Below are positions 11,020-23,693 of a stretch of DNA of 64,000 nucleotides, piece by piece. Within the stretch, counting starts at the first letter, position 1; every line of letters starts with the position of its first letter. Below the pieces are notes generated by a model, which was given only the letters and a program-made list of their open reading frames with translations, was not told the DNA's origin and did not search any database. The DNA comes from Monocercomonoides exilis. Its lineage: Eukaryota; Preaxostyla; Oxymonadida; Polymastigidae. The DNA lies in assembly GCA_001643675.2 (NCBI GenBank), contig LSRY02000029.1:868001-932000 (forward strand), written 5' to 3'. Both the position numbers and the translations under genes were made by a program.

Positions 11020-13692
11020 ATGGACCAAGAAAATACAGAAAATATTCCTGAGCAAGAGCCCGATAATAATTTGCAATCACGTCCAAAGATTATAATTGAA
11101 TATCAATTACAACCACAAACAAGGAATGAAGGAGGATTTATAAATAAGAAAACTGGAATCCATTATTTAAATGCATGCGTACAAACAGACCCAAAACCAA
11201 AACCTCCACAACCTAAGAAATATTCAAGGGATGCGCAAACTGTGCAATATGCTGCTCATACTACACAGACAAAACGAGAATCTGGAACTCAAATGGTAAT
11301 TTTGTTTATTTTTTATCATTGAATTTGCACCTTTTTATATTTGCAACTTTAGCCGAAACCAGGACTAGCAATAGATGAATCTGGCGATAAAGTTATGTAT
11401 GCCCAACCGTATTTTGACTCAGAACAGTGGATGGCACTTCTCGAAAGAACTGCGTTAACTCTTCAACGATGGACGCGAGGATGGCTTGCACGAAAGAGAT
11501 TGCGCGAAATGAAGTATGTATCTGAAGTGCATTTATTGATCTTCAAACATATTTACAAATATTTTCAAATTTCAGACAAGAACAAGAGCAGAAACTTAAA
11601 GAACTTTCTCAAAAAACGGATGTACAATCAAAAGAAGATGACGTTGAAAAGAAACGTGAAATGGAGCGAAGAACGCATCCAAGAACCAAAGAAGATTTTG
11701 ATATTTTGCGTTCTGAACTTTCAGGTTTGAACAATAGCTTATTTCGAAGAATATCCATTTAAATGGAAATTTTAATATACCTGGTACCACTCTGCTTATT
11801 GTGATGTTAACCAACATTTTTTTGTTATATTTTATTTTATAGCATGGATGGCACAAGAAACGGAACGGATTAACTCACTGGGATTAAGCGAAGCCGAACG
11901 ACTTTCAGCGCTTGCGGTACTTCTGTCGCATGAAACACGCATCCTCCAAACGATCGATCGACTGAAAAGCAGCGCCAAAACAGAGAATGAGGAATCGCGC
12001 ATTGAAAAAATGATGGAGCAGGTAGAGTTCTTTTGTCTTATTTTTGTAATGCATTTCCTAATTAACATATTCTTCTGTAACTTTTATTCATTTTGCTGCA
12101 GATGTCAGCTCCGAAAGAGATCAAGCTGCGCGAGGGACAGAAAGCGAGTGTGCACACGCCATACACCACACGTGCGAGAGAGCTGGCTGATTTGTATCGC
12201 GCACTGCGTCTGACGAATGTGAGTGTGGATGAAAGGCTGGACATCCTTCTGCATGTGAAGTGGACAGTGAAGGTTTGATTAACGAGGAATGAGCGAGTTT
12301 ATTGGGAAATGCATGGTGGTTGTTTGATATTTGCTATGCATTTTGTTTGCTTATGAATATTTTTGTTACAATATAAATTAATTTTGATAATACATTGCTA
12401 TATTTATTTGCATACTCAATGTCATTCAGGAATATGACTGCCAGCTGACACGCACTCTTGTTGATCTGATTGACCGAGAAGCCGATCTCATTCAGCGGGT
12501 GCACTGCAAATGCCCCACTTGCTCTTCTGCCTTCGGCACTTCATCAACCACTCCTTCTGCTGCCTCTGCCTCTTCCTCCTCCTCTTCTTCTTCTCGTTGT
12601 CTTCTTTCTGGTCTTCGTGAGCGTATTGCCACACAGTTTCTTCTCTTTGTGGAGACGCCAGAGTTCAACCCAGAAGCCGCACGCTTTCTGAAAGTGCCGA
12701 AGGATCTGGTTGTGCGGCCAGAGACGATTTTGTTCAGCAAAGAAAAAGGAACAGCCAAAAAAGGTGCAACTGCAAGAGGAGTAGGGGCAAGCATCAACAG
12801 CTCGAAAAGAGGAGCAGCCGGCGGAGCAGCGAGAAAAGGGGCAGAAAGAGGATGGGGTGCAGAGAAGAACGAGAGGGACGCGGGAGAAGCGGCTGAGAGA
12901 GAGCAGTGGAGGCAAAAGAGAGAGGCGATTCAGAAGGAGAAGATGGAGCAGGAAGGCAGACTGCAGTCGGGAAGATCAAAGCCAACGACGCCAAGGTCTC
13001 GTCCGATATCGCACAGAGCAGAGCAGATGGAAGAGAAGAGAGAAGAAGAACAAGAAGAGCGAGAAGATCAACAACAACAGCAACAAGAGCAACAAGAGCA
13101 ACAAGAGCAACAAGAGCAACAACAACAAGAAGTGGAGGAAGAAATGAACAGGGCAGAAGATGGGACTGAAAGAAGTGGAGATCGCGTGGAGCAAGCAGAA
13201 GGAGAAGAAAGGGAGGAAATGATAAGAGGAGAAGAAGGAATCGAAGGAGAGAATGGTGTTTCAGACACAACAGAGGCAGGGCAGCAGACACATAATGAAG
13301 AAAATGAATACAATGAAGAGGAGATGAGAAGAGAAGAAGGAGAAGGAGAAGGAGAAGGCGAAGGAGAGCAGATGGTGGATATGGGGACAAGTCCGATGCA
13401 GCAGAAGGCAGAAGCAGGAGATCTGACAGAGGAAGAAAGGAATTACGAGATGGAAGGCCAAATGGCAACAGAGCAAGAACAAGGAATAGAAGCCAGAGGA
13501 GAAGAAGAGGAAGCAGCAGCGAATGGGGAAGATGTGCCGAATGAGCAGGAGAATTTGATTGATATGCAAATTGATGACAGAGAAGTGCCAACTGGAGAGG
13601 AAGAAGGAGAGCAAAACTGGCATGGCGATGAAGCAGTGAAGGAGGAAGCAGAAGGAGGAGTGGAAGAGCAAAGGGAAGAAAATCCTGTTTGA
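11020..13692 (+). CDS. IQUB-like flagellar protein (IQ motif; no ubiquitin-like domain), 6 exons
   Basis: IQUB is a ciliary/flagellar axonemal protein. Exons: 11020-11295, 11353-11513, 11576-11724, 11843-12021, 12102-12272, 12430-13692; in phase, 732 codons. Landmarks: a region like GxxxxKTGIHYxNACVQT with repeated DAQTVQY/TQTKRESGTQM (residues ~36-92), an IQ motif LQRWTRGWLARKRLRE (~130-145), then RRTHPRTKEDFDIL, GLSEAERLSALAVLL, HTPYTTRARELADLYRAL, VDERLDILLHVKWTVKEYDC and FVETPEFNPEAARFLKVPKD. These are the IQUB signature blocks. The N-terminal ubiquitin-like domain of animal IQUB is missing. The usual Cys-rich C-terminus is replaced by about 300 residues of Glu/Gln-rich low complexity containing EQQEQQ and GEGEGE arrays. 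Either the gene model lacks distal exons or the lineage has a shortened form. Confidence 0.88.
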
Positions 13693-14494
13693 ATGAATAG
13701 TTTTATTTCTTCTCTTTAGTAATAACATCTCATCTCGTGTTCTGCTGAGCATCTTCACATTCATTTCCTTCTCTCTCTCTTTCTCTCTCTCTCAAACACT
13801 TTCCTTTCCACAGTCATTTCCATCATCGTTTTGTCTCTCATATTTCTTCTTCTTCTTCTTCTTCTCAGCTGAATGATTTGCTCAATAGTCGATTTCTTTT
13901 TTATTTACATTCCACATTTTTATAAACCATTTCTCGAATTCTTGTTTGCCTTCCTGTTGTATTTTTTTGTATATTTTGAATTCTTCGCATTTTCATTTGA
14001 AAGATGCAAATTCTCTTACATTTTTTTCTCTTCAATTCACAAGCTAAATATCAAACCTTAAAATGTTCTCTCTTTCTGTTTGTTTTGATATTTATTGAAT
14101 TCTCTCATAAACTTAATGCATTCAATAGGAAAGAAAGCAATATTTTCATTGATTTTTATCACAAACAACTGTTTTGACCAAATTGCAGATGCAAAAAAAA
14201 AGAGCAAATGTGTAATGTTTTTTGCTTTACAAACCCTCTGATTTTTGATGAAAAAAAAAAAAAAACTGAATAACAAATTGAGGAAAAAATCAGTAGCAAA
14301 GATTTATAAAGAAGCAAAATAACCTCACAGAATCAATATGGAAACCAAAAAAGAATTAATTGCTCTCCAAAAATAAAGTTAAAAGTTTTCTGTAATTCAC
14401 AACAGAGCCGTGAACACAAACAAAACAAATATCATTTAAGGAGATTTATGAGTAAAGTTGTCATAAAAGTTTTAAATGATGATAAATTTCTTCT
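13693..14494. other. Convergent intergenic spacer
   Basis: This T-rich then A-rich sequence lies between the IQUB stop and the VAMP7-like stop. It holds a CT-repeat near 13771-13793 and a TTC-repeat near 13848-13866. I see no exon. Confidence 0.55.
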
Positions 14495-15537
14495 TCAAAA
14501 CCAAGTCGTTGGATTATCTTCCTTCTTCTCTTCTGGCTCGTGTTTGCGGCAGTTTTTGAATGTGAAACCTCCACAAGCAGAAACAACGATGATGAAAATA
14601 AGCACCTGTAACATTAAAAAAAAGAAATAATAAATAAATAAATAAAGATGGAAATATATATTTAATGTGAAATAGAATCAAAGACATAAAGGCATGAATA
14701 TTTTTATGTTTGAAAATTTTGAATCTTAAAATGTCAAACCAAAAGAATGATAATTACAATTGTCCAAAGTTTGCAGTTTTGCCACCACATTTTCTTCTTC
14801 AATTGTGTTCCTTTCTTTTTAAATGTTAAAGAATTTTGCGCCAAACTTTCTGAACGATCAACTAAAAGTTCTATTTTCTCTTGACGATCAAGAACTTTGT
14901 CTACAAAAATATAAAACGAAAATGATTTGGATTACAATTTTAATAGGAATCATTGATTTAAGAATAGCAATAGCAATATACCTATATTTTCTTCAACTGT
15001 TCCACGAAGAAGGTTGACATCTTCTTTTGCTCTGGCAATTCTATCATTTGATTGAGCAGAAAATTGTTTCTAAAAAGGCAGTAATTCTTAAGAAAGATGC
15101 ATATATGTGTCCACACCATTAGTTTTAATAGCTCATTTCTGAAATCACGGAATTGATAGCTACTTGAAGTGTCCAAAGAATAACCATATCGGGATATGAA
15201 AGTTTGTTGTGTATCTGTAAGAAATCCAAATGCAACGCATCTATCAAAGCGATCATCCGTCATGCACATATAGACGACTTGATTTTCAATGATATAGTGA
15301 AATGTGTAACTGAAATGAATATTGCAAAAAATCATGAAAAAGAACGTTTTTATTTCATTGAAGAGCAAACTCATCGTAATGATAAGATAATTTTGCATCA
15401 ATTTTAGGAACTTTTGCTAATATTTTACTTGCAATTTCTCGGAAATTACCCGCAGTTTGTTCGGCTTCAACAAGAATTGACTGATTCTTGGCGATAACAG
15501 CATATAAAATCGGCATGCGTATTCTAATTTTTGACAT
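14495..15537 (-). CDS. VAMP7-like R-SNARE (longin), 5 exons
   Basis: Coding order: 15537-15371, 15309-15117, 15069-14982, 14900-14740, 14605-14495; in phase, 239 codons ending TGA. N-terminal longin domain: MPILYAVIAKNQSILVE, NFREIASKILAKVP and VVYMCMTDDRFDRCVAFGFL. The SNARE helix follows, with NDRIARAKEDVNLLRGTVEE then DKVLDRQEKIELLVDRSE; Arg in DRQEK sits at the ionic zero layer, which makes it an R-SNARE. A single transmembrane anchor (LWTIVIILLVLIFIIVVSACGG) and a short tail close the protein, as in VAMP7. It would act in fusion at late endosomes, lysosomes or the plasma membrane. The tail's CGGFTFKNC resembles that of animal VAMP7. All domains appear intact. Confidence 0.93.
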
Positions 15538-15837
15538 ATTAAAAATTAATTTTAAAATTAAAAAAAGGATTTCATGTTGACGATTCTTTGAAAAATGAAA
15601 AGCAAACTTTTCTTTGAATCTTAAAAATGATATGGATTAGATCATTGTTTTTTGTAAAAATCTTTATTAGATATGAAGTGGAAAAAAAAGTGTATTAAAT
15701 ACAAAAAATAAACAAGACTTGAAATTTTATGAATAACTGCCTCGTTTGCAATGGAAGCAAAACTGTTCTCTGTAATTATCACAAAAAAGAAAAAGATGTT
15801 GAAAAAAAAAAGAGAGAAATGAATTTTTCATTAAATC

Positions 15838-17705
15838 CTATTTTGAATTCAATGTCTTCAGCTGTAAAAACACAAGCATTTTCCAGAGTCTTTGAACAAA
15901 GTCGTCAGCCTCTTCTTCTTCGAGAAAACGACTCAGTTGTGTAATCATCTGTTCTGGTGAGTTATGTGCATCTAAAGAGCTCAACACAGTTGACACGAAA
16001 TTCTTCTGTTCCTTTTCTGTTTGTGTTTCCGGCAGCAGTTTTTTGGCTTTGATGTTAACCCAATTTTCGAGCTGTGAAGGGAAAGAATGGGAATCGCTGA
16101 GAGTCCAGTCGATCGAATAGGCAAAGAGACCAGAGCGCGTTTGGGGCACACGGGATGTGAGTTCGGTGAGTGAGTGAGTGGAAGAGGAAGAAGAAGAAGA
16201 GGAGGAAGAAGATGATGAAGAAGAAGAAGAAGATGATGATGAGTCGGAAGAGATTGGAGCACTTTCGTTTTGGTCCTTCTCTTTTTGTGTGTCTGTTTCT
16301 TTTCTGTCAGAATTTCCGATTGTATCTCTTTGTTCTTCACTTTCTTTCTCTTTCTCTTTCTCTTTTGCTTCTTTGGAATCCTTCTTTTCATCTTTCGTCT
16401 TTTCCTTCTCTTTCTCTTTCTCTTTCTCTTTCTCCTTCTCCCTTTTCGTGTATCTTTCCTTGTCACTTTCTGATTCTGATTCGCTGCTGTCTCTTCCTCT
16501 CCTCTTCGTCGAACGTTCATCTTCTCTTCTTCTGTCTTTCCCTTTTCTGCCTTCTCTTTCTCTTTCTCTTTCTTTCTCTTTTTCTTTCTCCTTCTCCTTT
16601 TCCCTTTCCCTTTCCTTTTCTTTATCCTTCTCTTTCTCTTTCTCCTTCCTCTTCTCCTCTTTCTTCCTTCTTCTGTATGCCTCTGAATCTTCACTGCTTT
16701 CATCCCGTCTTCTTCTCCTTCTCGTCTCTTCTCTGTCATTCCATCTTCTCTCGCTGCTGCTTTCATCAGAAGAATACGAATCTCTTCTTCTCTTCTTCCT
16801 CCTTTTCTCCTCTTCCTCTTCACTTTGGCTGTCACTTCTTCGCTTTCTGTAGTCATCGCTGCTTCTGTCTCTTCCTCTTCCTTTCTCTTTTTCCTTTTCC
16901 TTCTCTTTCTCTCTTCTTTTTTCTTTCTCTCTTTCTCTCTCTTTCTCTTTCAATCTTTCTCTTTCTCTTTCTCTCTCTTTGTCCTTCTTCTTCCTTCTGC
17001 GCATTGCTTCAGTCGAAGAATCTGTTGACGAAGGCGAAGAAGACAAAGAAGAAGAAGAAGGCGATCTTCCTCGTCTTCTCTTCACTTTCTTCATTTCTTC
17101 CTCTTCTTTCTCATCTTCAGTTGTTTGCTCCTTTTCTTTCTCCTTCTCCTTCTCCTTCTCTTTCTCTTTCTCTTTCTCCTTTTCCTTTTCCTTTTCCTTT
17201 TCCTTCTCTGCTTCCTCTTCTTTCACTGGCATTGGAACACTCTTTGGAATAGAAAATGAAGGTGTTGCAGAAGAAGAAGTTGATGATGAAGGCAATGATA
17301 ATGAAGAAGATAAAGAAGAAGAAAGAGGTTGAGAAAGAGCAGAGAAAGAAGAGATGGCAGCATTTGAGGCAGAAGAAGTGAATGAAAGCGAGTCTGTTGG
17401 GTTGGCTGGCTTGAGATCGAATGTGGAAAAGGGGTCAGGTTCAGAATCAGCAGAATCAGAAGAGGAAGAGGAAGAAGAGGAAGAGGAAGTGCTGAAAGAA
17501 TCCAAAGAAGAAGAAGGAGAAGAGGAAGGAATGAAGAACTTTGAGGAGGAAGAGGAGGAAGCGGCAGAGGAGACGGATGAGAGAGAAAGAGATGGGATTG
17601 AGAAAGAAGGGGCAGATAAATTGGATGAAGGAGCAGCAGTTGTTGATGTGGCTGATTGTTGTGCACTTTCATTTTGTTCTGCTTCTCTGAAATAAATTCA
17701 ATGAA

Positions 17706-17738
<33 letters not shown>

Positions 17739-19666
17739 TGTCATGTTTAATCATGCATTCAAACATAATACAAATTAAGCAAACAGACAAATAAACAGAA
17801 AGATAAAGAAATAGATAAATAGAGAGATAGATAGATAGATAGATAATAAGTTTAATTGATTAACATAATAAATCAACCACAAATAGCACACAATGCAGCG
17901 CTCCACTCCAAAATAGAGCTGTCTGAATTGCCTTTTCTCTTGGCGCCATTCAATTCGTCGTTTTCACTCCCACTCTCATCGCTCTCGTCCAACATGCGCT
18001 TTTTGGTTCTTTCGCCTTCTTTGCCTGTTCTGACGTCTTCATCAACTGCCATCAGAAGCGATTCTTTCATCTTCTTCTTCTCTTTCTCTGCTCTCTTGCG
18101 CTCTTTCTCGCGCTGTCGCTCTTCCTTAAAAAAAAGGGTGAAAAAAGAAAAATTGAGAAAAAAATGAAAAAAAGGAGAGAGAGAAAAAGAGGATAAAGAT
18201 GAAATTTTATTTTGAGAAGAAAAAAGAAAAATAAAATGATTAAAAATGGATGTTTTAAGGGGAAATGGTTCAAAAAGGGATCAAAAATAAAAAGTGGAAA
18301 TTTTCAAACAAAACAAATTAAAATAAAGAAAAGTGTTTAAAAAAAAAGTGCCTTCCAACCTCTTTTATTTTGACGAGTTCCAATTCTTTCTTCTTTTCTT
18401 TTGTCGAAATCAGCTTTTTGAGCTCTTCATCTTTCTCTGCTGTTCTTTTCCTCCATTGCTGAATCTCCTTCACAACCACGGAAATTGTCCCATTGTCTTT
18501 CAATTAGAAATGATGCATGTCAAAATAAAATGTGAATTTATTGTCAAATATAAATAGATAAATAGATAAATAAATAAAAGATAATTTTTATAATTATTAA
18601 TAAAATAATATTATCATGTTTATTATTCGCACACCTAACAATGCGCCGGCAACAGGCATGTCTTTCAGCTGCTCTTCACCAACGTCTTCTTTTTCAATCA
18701 TCTTTCTCTTCAGTTCTTTTTTGTCTTCCATTGAAAGCTCATACTCCGACACTATCTTTTCCATATCCTTCTTTTTGGCTTCATCTTCAGTCTTCTCCTC
18801 TTCAGTGGCATTTTCGTTGATGGTCGCAACAGAAATAGCAAATCTCTTCGTTTCCACTCCTCCATTTTTCGCTTTATCTCGTTCTCTGCATTTTTCACAG
18901 CAGTATTGAAGTGTCTTTTGATCTGGTCGGATCTGCAAAAAAGAATAATCAATTCAAAAAAGGAATTTTTAAATTTTAAATCAGTACAATTTCAAGATGA
19001 AACACATAAAAAGAAATGCATGCATTTAGTTTGCTTTCTCCAATTTCTAATCCATTTAGTAATCGAACGCAACGCATCACAGACTCAAAAGTCTCAAACT
19101 GGCAATATCCAAAATGAAAATCTATTTCTGATCCTGAATCTGTCAATCGTTTCCAGAATGTAATTGGACCACACAGCTATTCATATAAATATTTTTTTTT
19201 TGAAAAAAAATTATAATTGATAATAAAGCATAACAGTCAAACAATTAGTAATCTTTTGATGAAAGTGTCATCGTAATCTGGATCAATTTTTGAAATAAAC
19301 ACTTTAAACTCAAGTTTTTGAGGAACGGCTTCAACTTGAACAGCTGCTTGAGAAGGTAAAATCAGCGGTGGCTTTGGAGCATTCGAAGTTGTGCTTTGCA
19401 TTGTTCCAACAGGGATTGAAAGAGAAGCTGCTGATGGAGGAGCAAGGACCATAGGAACAACTGGAACAGAAGGGTTTGGAATGACTGGTTGGCGAAATCC
19501 CATTGACGGGCCTGGAATAATTCCTTAATATAAAAACAATTGCATTATTTAAAAATAGACGATTTTAATTTCAATCAATCAAACCCATCGGGACAGACGG
19601 ATAAACTGGTTGCACAGGAGGAAATTGTGAAACGCCAATGCCCGTAGGTGCTGGATATTGCTGCAT
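15838..19666 (-). CDS. RBM25: RBM25-like splicing factor (RRM, mixed-charge region, PWI), 7 exons
   Basis: RBM25 binds U1 snRNP components and affects splice-site choice. Coding order: 19666-19585, 19523-19243, 19176-19006, 18932-18635, 18496-18360, 18124-17892, 17686-15838; in phase, 1,016 codons ending TAG. A Pro-rich N-terminus leads to an RRM (~98-178) with RNP2 VFISKI and RNP1 FHFGYCQF. A charged helical linker follows, then a Ser-rich stretch, a long Lys/Glu/Arg region (KEKEKE, REREKE, RKRRRD) and a PWI domain (last ~96 residues: LFAYSIDWTLSD to FVQRLWKMLVF). This is the RBM25 order. The large last exon produces long antisense open frames that are not genes. The gene is head-to-head with Gemin2. 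Confidence 0.93.
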
Positions 19667-19741
19667 CAGATTGGAAATATTTGATCTTGTTTGATCAATA
19701 ATTATAATAATAAATAGAAAATTGATTTTTATCGTTTTTTA
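19667..19741. promoter_or_regulatory. 75-bp bidirectional promoter between RBM25 and Gemin2
   Basis: Only 75 bp separate the two start codons on opposite strands, so both 5' UTRs and core promoters must fit there or overlap the genes. The spacer is AT-rich with ATAATAATAAA. No named promoter element can be assigned with confidence. Confidence 0.6.
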
Positions 19742-22232
19742 ATGCCAAGAAAAGGTAAAAACCAGCAGCAAATATTGCAGCAAGGACAAGTTTTTGAGGT
19801 GTTTGGAAGTCCTTGTCCTCCAACTGATGAAATACCAGAGGATGCAAATACATATTTGCGACAATCAATGTTTATTTTTTTCAAATACACAAAGTTATAT
19901 TTGATATAATGATTTTATTTTTCAGCTGGGTTGAACAGCATGCTGATAAAACAGCTTGCGCTGAAAAGCTTCCAGATTTTCATCAAAGTACTGCAAAATC
20001 TGTTTGAACTTTTTTTTCAATAATTTTTTAGAATCAATGTGCATTTTCAGATTTTCCCATCAGAACCTCAACAACACATAACTGTTACCCCAGAGATTCT
20101 TCCTGAATCATCCTGGGCTAACTCTTTAATAATTAAATTTTTGCATCTTCGCCAGGTTTGAAGTCAACTTTTACAAATTTCAAGGTTGCTTTTGGTCTTA
20201 ATTATCTGTAGGTTCTTTCATGTATGAAAAAATATCGTGAAGAACATTCGACATATGATTCTGTTGTTTATCCTTTTCCTTCTGTATCTTCCAAAAAGAA
20301 ATGGATAAATATTTGGTCAAGGTTTTGCAATTTTTTGTTTCATTATTTAAATTTTAATTTTAATTTATTAAATGAAGCACAACTTTTACATCAGAATCAC
20401 TTATTTCTGCAATCTTTCCAACTATTTCAAAAGAGACTCTTGCTTCTGCCGCTGTTTTTCCATTATGTAACAAGTGCGATCAATCAAATAATTTGCCAGA
20501 TTGTAATTTTACTGGTCCAATTCAAAGGAAAATGTCACAAAACTTAGAAACTGTTGAGGGGAAATTTGATTCCAGCGTTCAAATGAGAGAAATTACATTT
20601 TTAGATAAAGATGACGATGGTGAAGAAGAAGAAGAAAAAGAAGAGAGTGATGAAATGGAAGAGGATTGTGATGAAGATGAGTGCGAAGAAGAGCTGCCAA
20701 CTTTATCTTTTCTATCTTCAAATCAGCTCCATCCTTTCGAGGAAGAACCGATTAACCCAAAAAGCCAGTCACCTGCTCCATCTTCACAGCTTCCTATTCC
20801 TCCTTCTTCAACGTCCAATTTACATGAGTCTACAGAAGATCAGACAAAAACAGAAGCAACTTCACTATTATCATCTCCACCTCTTTCTCATTCAGTTCTT
20901 CCAACATATCTACCTCCCACATCGTATCTTCTTTCATTAAAGCAGGCATCTATCGTAACTCTTCTTACCAATTTGTGTGAGTTCATTTCAAATACAGTGA
21001 ATCTTCTTTCGGCAACAATTGAAAAATCAAAGGAAGTTCTTGCCGACAAACAACATGATGAAATTTTGAAAAGTTCACTCACAGCAGATAGCATTAAAAT
21101 AAAATCCCAATCAGAAACCATTCCGGCAGCCAAAGCTAATTCTTGTGCAAGTTCAAATGATGATACTGATCAGAATTCTACAATTAGTGACTCTCCAATC
21201 AAAGTGATGTCTGATATGTCAAGTGAATCATCAAGTGTTGGAGATTTAGTAGAAGTTATGCAGTTTAAAATCGAAAAGAACGAAGCATTGTCAGTTCAGC
21301 AAAATGGTTGTACGAAAGTGTCAGATCGACCTTCTTTTACCTCTCCTCTTACAAATGCTCCTTCAAAGTCAATGGAATCTGAGACGTCTTCTCCATTCTC
21401 AACATCATCTTTGCTTTCTTCTTTGCCATCGTGTTCTATCGCACCACTCACATTTTCAACTTTTGCTTGGATTTTCTCTCTTCTTTCTGTTTTAGAGAAG
21501 CCAATCTCTGCGACTGTCTCATCACATCTGTTTGCTCTTACACGATCTGTTCTTTCTTTGCTCTCATTGTGCGATACAAATGACACATTATTCACAGCTG
21601 CAATAAACTTAACAATAAATCATTCGAGTTTATCTGCAATCCTTGATGTTCATTCTGAAGAATCTGAAAGTTTGAAGCATTGTTCAAGCAAAACAGGATG
21701 TGGGAGAATGTGGATTCAAGAAGAATTACCTGAGACAGAAAAAATTGAAAACAAAAATGAATGTTTCATCAGTCAGGAGGATAACTCAAATGGTGACATT
21801 TTAAATGGAGCAAAAAATGAAATAATTGATGAGATCAAAAAAATCTGGAAGTCGATTCTTCAGCTGATTCTTATTTTGAGTGGTGTCTTTTTTACTTCAT
21901 CACTTTTGGCTCTGACTTCATTAGAAATTCCAACTTTTTCTTCTTCTTCGGGAGTTGCGTTAAAGGAAAAGAATGCTGTTGATTTGAGTAATCAACTTTG
22001 TTTGATAAAAGACAATTTGTGCGTTGAAGATTCCGAGAGCGAAGATGAAGAAATGGAAGAAAATGTAAGTGCTGGTTATTTATCGCCACAGTACAATGAT
22101 ATACCATTGAAACAATTAAATCAAAACATTTGTTCAACACAGCAAGATCCTTTCAATAATCTCTGTATCAATGAAAAAGAAGAAGGTGAACTCTCTGAAG
22201 AAGATACTTTAGGAGATCAAACTGAAGCTTAA
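19742..22232 (+). CDS. GEMIN2: Gemin2/Brr1 family snRNP-assembly protein with large insertions, 5 exons
   Basis: Gemin2 holds the Sm protein pentamer during snRNP assembly. Exons: 19742-19869, 19926-20001, 20051-20155, 20212-20321, 20378-22232; in phase, 757 codons. Family blocks seen: an N-terminal FGSPCPPTDEIPEDANTYLR then WVEQHADKTACAEKL; a central HLRQVLSCMKKYREEH and KKWINIWSS (the W-containing segment); PTSYLLSLKQASIVTLLTNL (~residue 325); TFAWIFSLLSVLEKPISATV followed by FALTRSVLSLLSL (~500-540); and AAINLTINHSS. Typical Gemin2 is about 280 residues. Here acidic and Ser-rich insertions separate every conserved helix pair, which nearly triples the length. The exon-2 donor (after 20001) is the least certain junction. 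Identification rests on order and spacing of short blocks. Confidence 0.8.
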
Positions 22233-23690
22233 AATTGAAATCGCTTTTTATAAATTTTATTAATTTGATTTTTTGTATTTGTTATTATTAAATATTTATT
22301 TTCTATATAAATTTATCTTTTTGGAGATATTTAATTTATTAATTTATTCCTTCATTTGAAAATCATGATTGAAAAAACTCTTTTAATATTCCATCATTAT
22401 ATTTTAATGTGTAAATATGTAGAGGTTATTTTTTACGAAATTATACATAATTAATAATTGTTATTCCATATTTTTAAAAGCAATCAGATTTTTTCAACAC
22501 AATACACAGTTTTTATTTCAAATGACATTGAAGTGTTATCTTGATTCAAATCTTCAAGTAAAAATTTTTTTATAATAATGTTCTTTTTTCTGTATTAAGA
22601 ACACATTAGAAAAGATTTATTTTAATTTGGATCATTTCTTTGTTCAGTGATTTTTAATCAAATGATCAAACTTATGTTTTTAACATATGGGGCAAAGTAT
22701 TTCGCTTCAGGCATTTTATTTGAAAAATTATGCATCTTTGATGAACTTTTTGTGATCAAAAAATATGAAAAAAATGGGTTTCTTTTTTGATTCACATGTG
22801 AGATCCTAAAACATTTTATTGTTGTATCAACGATGCTTGTTTTCAGTAATGAAAATCAAATTTATTTTGAAATCTAATAATGTTTAAAAATGTTATAAGT
22901 GATACTATTTTTTCATGCTTTGAGTAAAAGAAAACTTGAAAGTCCATATTTTCCCACATATATATCATTAATTGAATAATAATAATAAATATAAAAAACA
23001 TTGAGTTCTGCACAACTTTTGGTGACTTTTTTCGACTGTGATAAAATGACAAGTCTCCTTTAGATGAAAAAACATCCTCTATTAATTGTTCGAAGTTGGT
23101 TAACTTCTTATTCAAATTTTCTAAAATAAAGCATTTTTTATTAATATTGTTTGTGATTATTTTGTTATTGGCTGAATGTGAGAAAGAAATGAAAATATTT
23201 CTTTCTGTCATAATTCGAAATAAAGATTAGAAGTCGAACCTCTAATATTATAATTTGTGAATAAACATGGAAATTTTTGATTTTTCAGAAAAATATAATT
23301 TTCATGAAAATAGGATAATATTAAAATTATTTCACGTCACATAGTTATACAATGCATTATTCAATCAAGATTAATAATTAGTATCAATGAAAGATGTGGA
23401 AAATATTTTTTTCCCAAATAATTGTATCTATTAATGCACTTTCTGAATTATTCATTTGTTTCAATTGATCCTCTGAATATATGGGTGATTTTTTTTGATA
23501 TCATAAAAAATTACGAAGTTTGATCAAAAAATTATTTTATTAAGGGTGTGGGTGATAAATGAATTTTCAGTTGATATTACATGAAAATAAGGTTTAATAT
23601 ATTATTATTATTAATTATTTGTTGATTTTAATTTGATTTTAATAGTTTTTATTACAAAATTTGAAAAAAACATAAATAATTAAATAATAT
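22233..23690. other. Intergenic spacer containing a dispersed repeat copy
   Basis: There are no exons here. The stretch from about 23170 to 23515 resembles, in reverse complement, about 45430-45670. Shared landmarks include TTGGCTGAATnTGAGAAAG, AACCTCTnATATTA and ATATGGGTGATTTTTTTTGA with ATATCA. This indicates a diverged interspersed repeat of at least 280 bp. Confidence 0.6.
23170..23515 (+). repeat. Dispersed repeat, copy A
   Basis: This copy is homologous to the inverted copy at 45430-45670, with several indels. It carries the motif ATATGGGTGATT near its 3' edge. The element's true ends are not resolved and no coding capacity is seen. Confidence 0.6.
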
Positions 23691-23693
23691 ATA

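Noticed and set aside
12062-12244. 60-codon minus-strand frame in IQUB exon 5
   Set aside because: Antisense to an exon with strongly conserved IQUB motifs.
12794-13591. 265-codon minus-strand open frame rich in Leu
   Set aside because: Antisense shadow of the Glu/Gln-rich tail of the IQUB-like gene, whose sense frame has conserved motifs.
16170-17252. 360-codon plus-strand open frame rich in Leu/Ser/Phe
   Set aside because: It is antisense to the Lys/Glu/Arg-rich exon of RBM25; the simple TTC/TCT repeat composition explains its openness.
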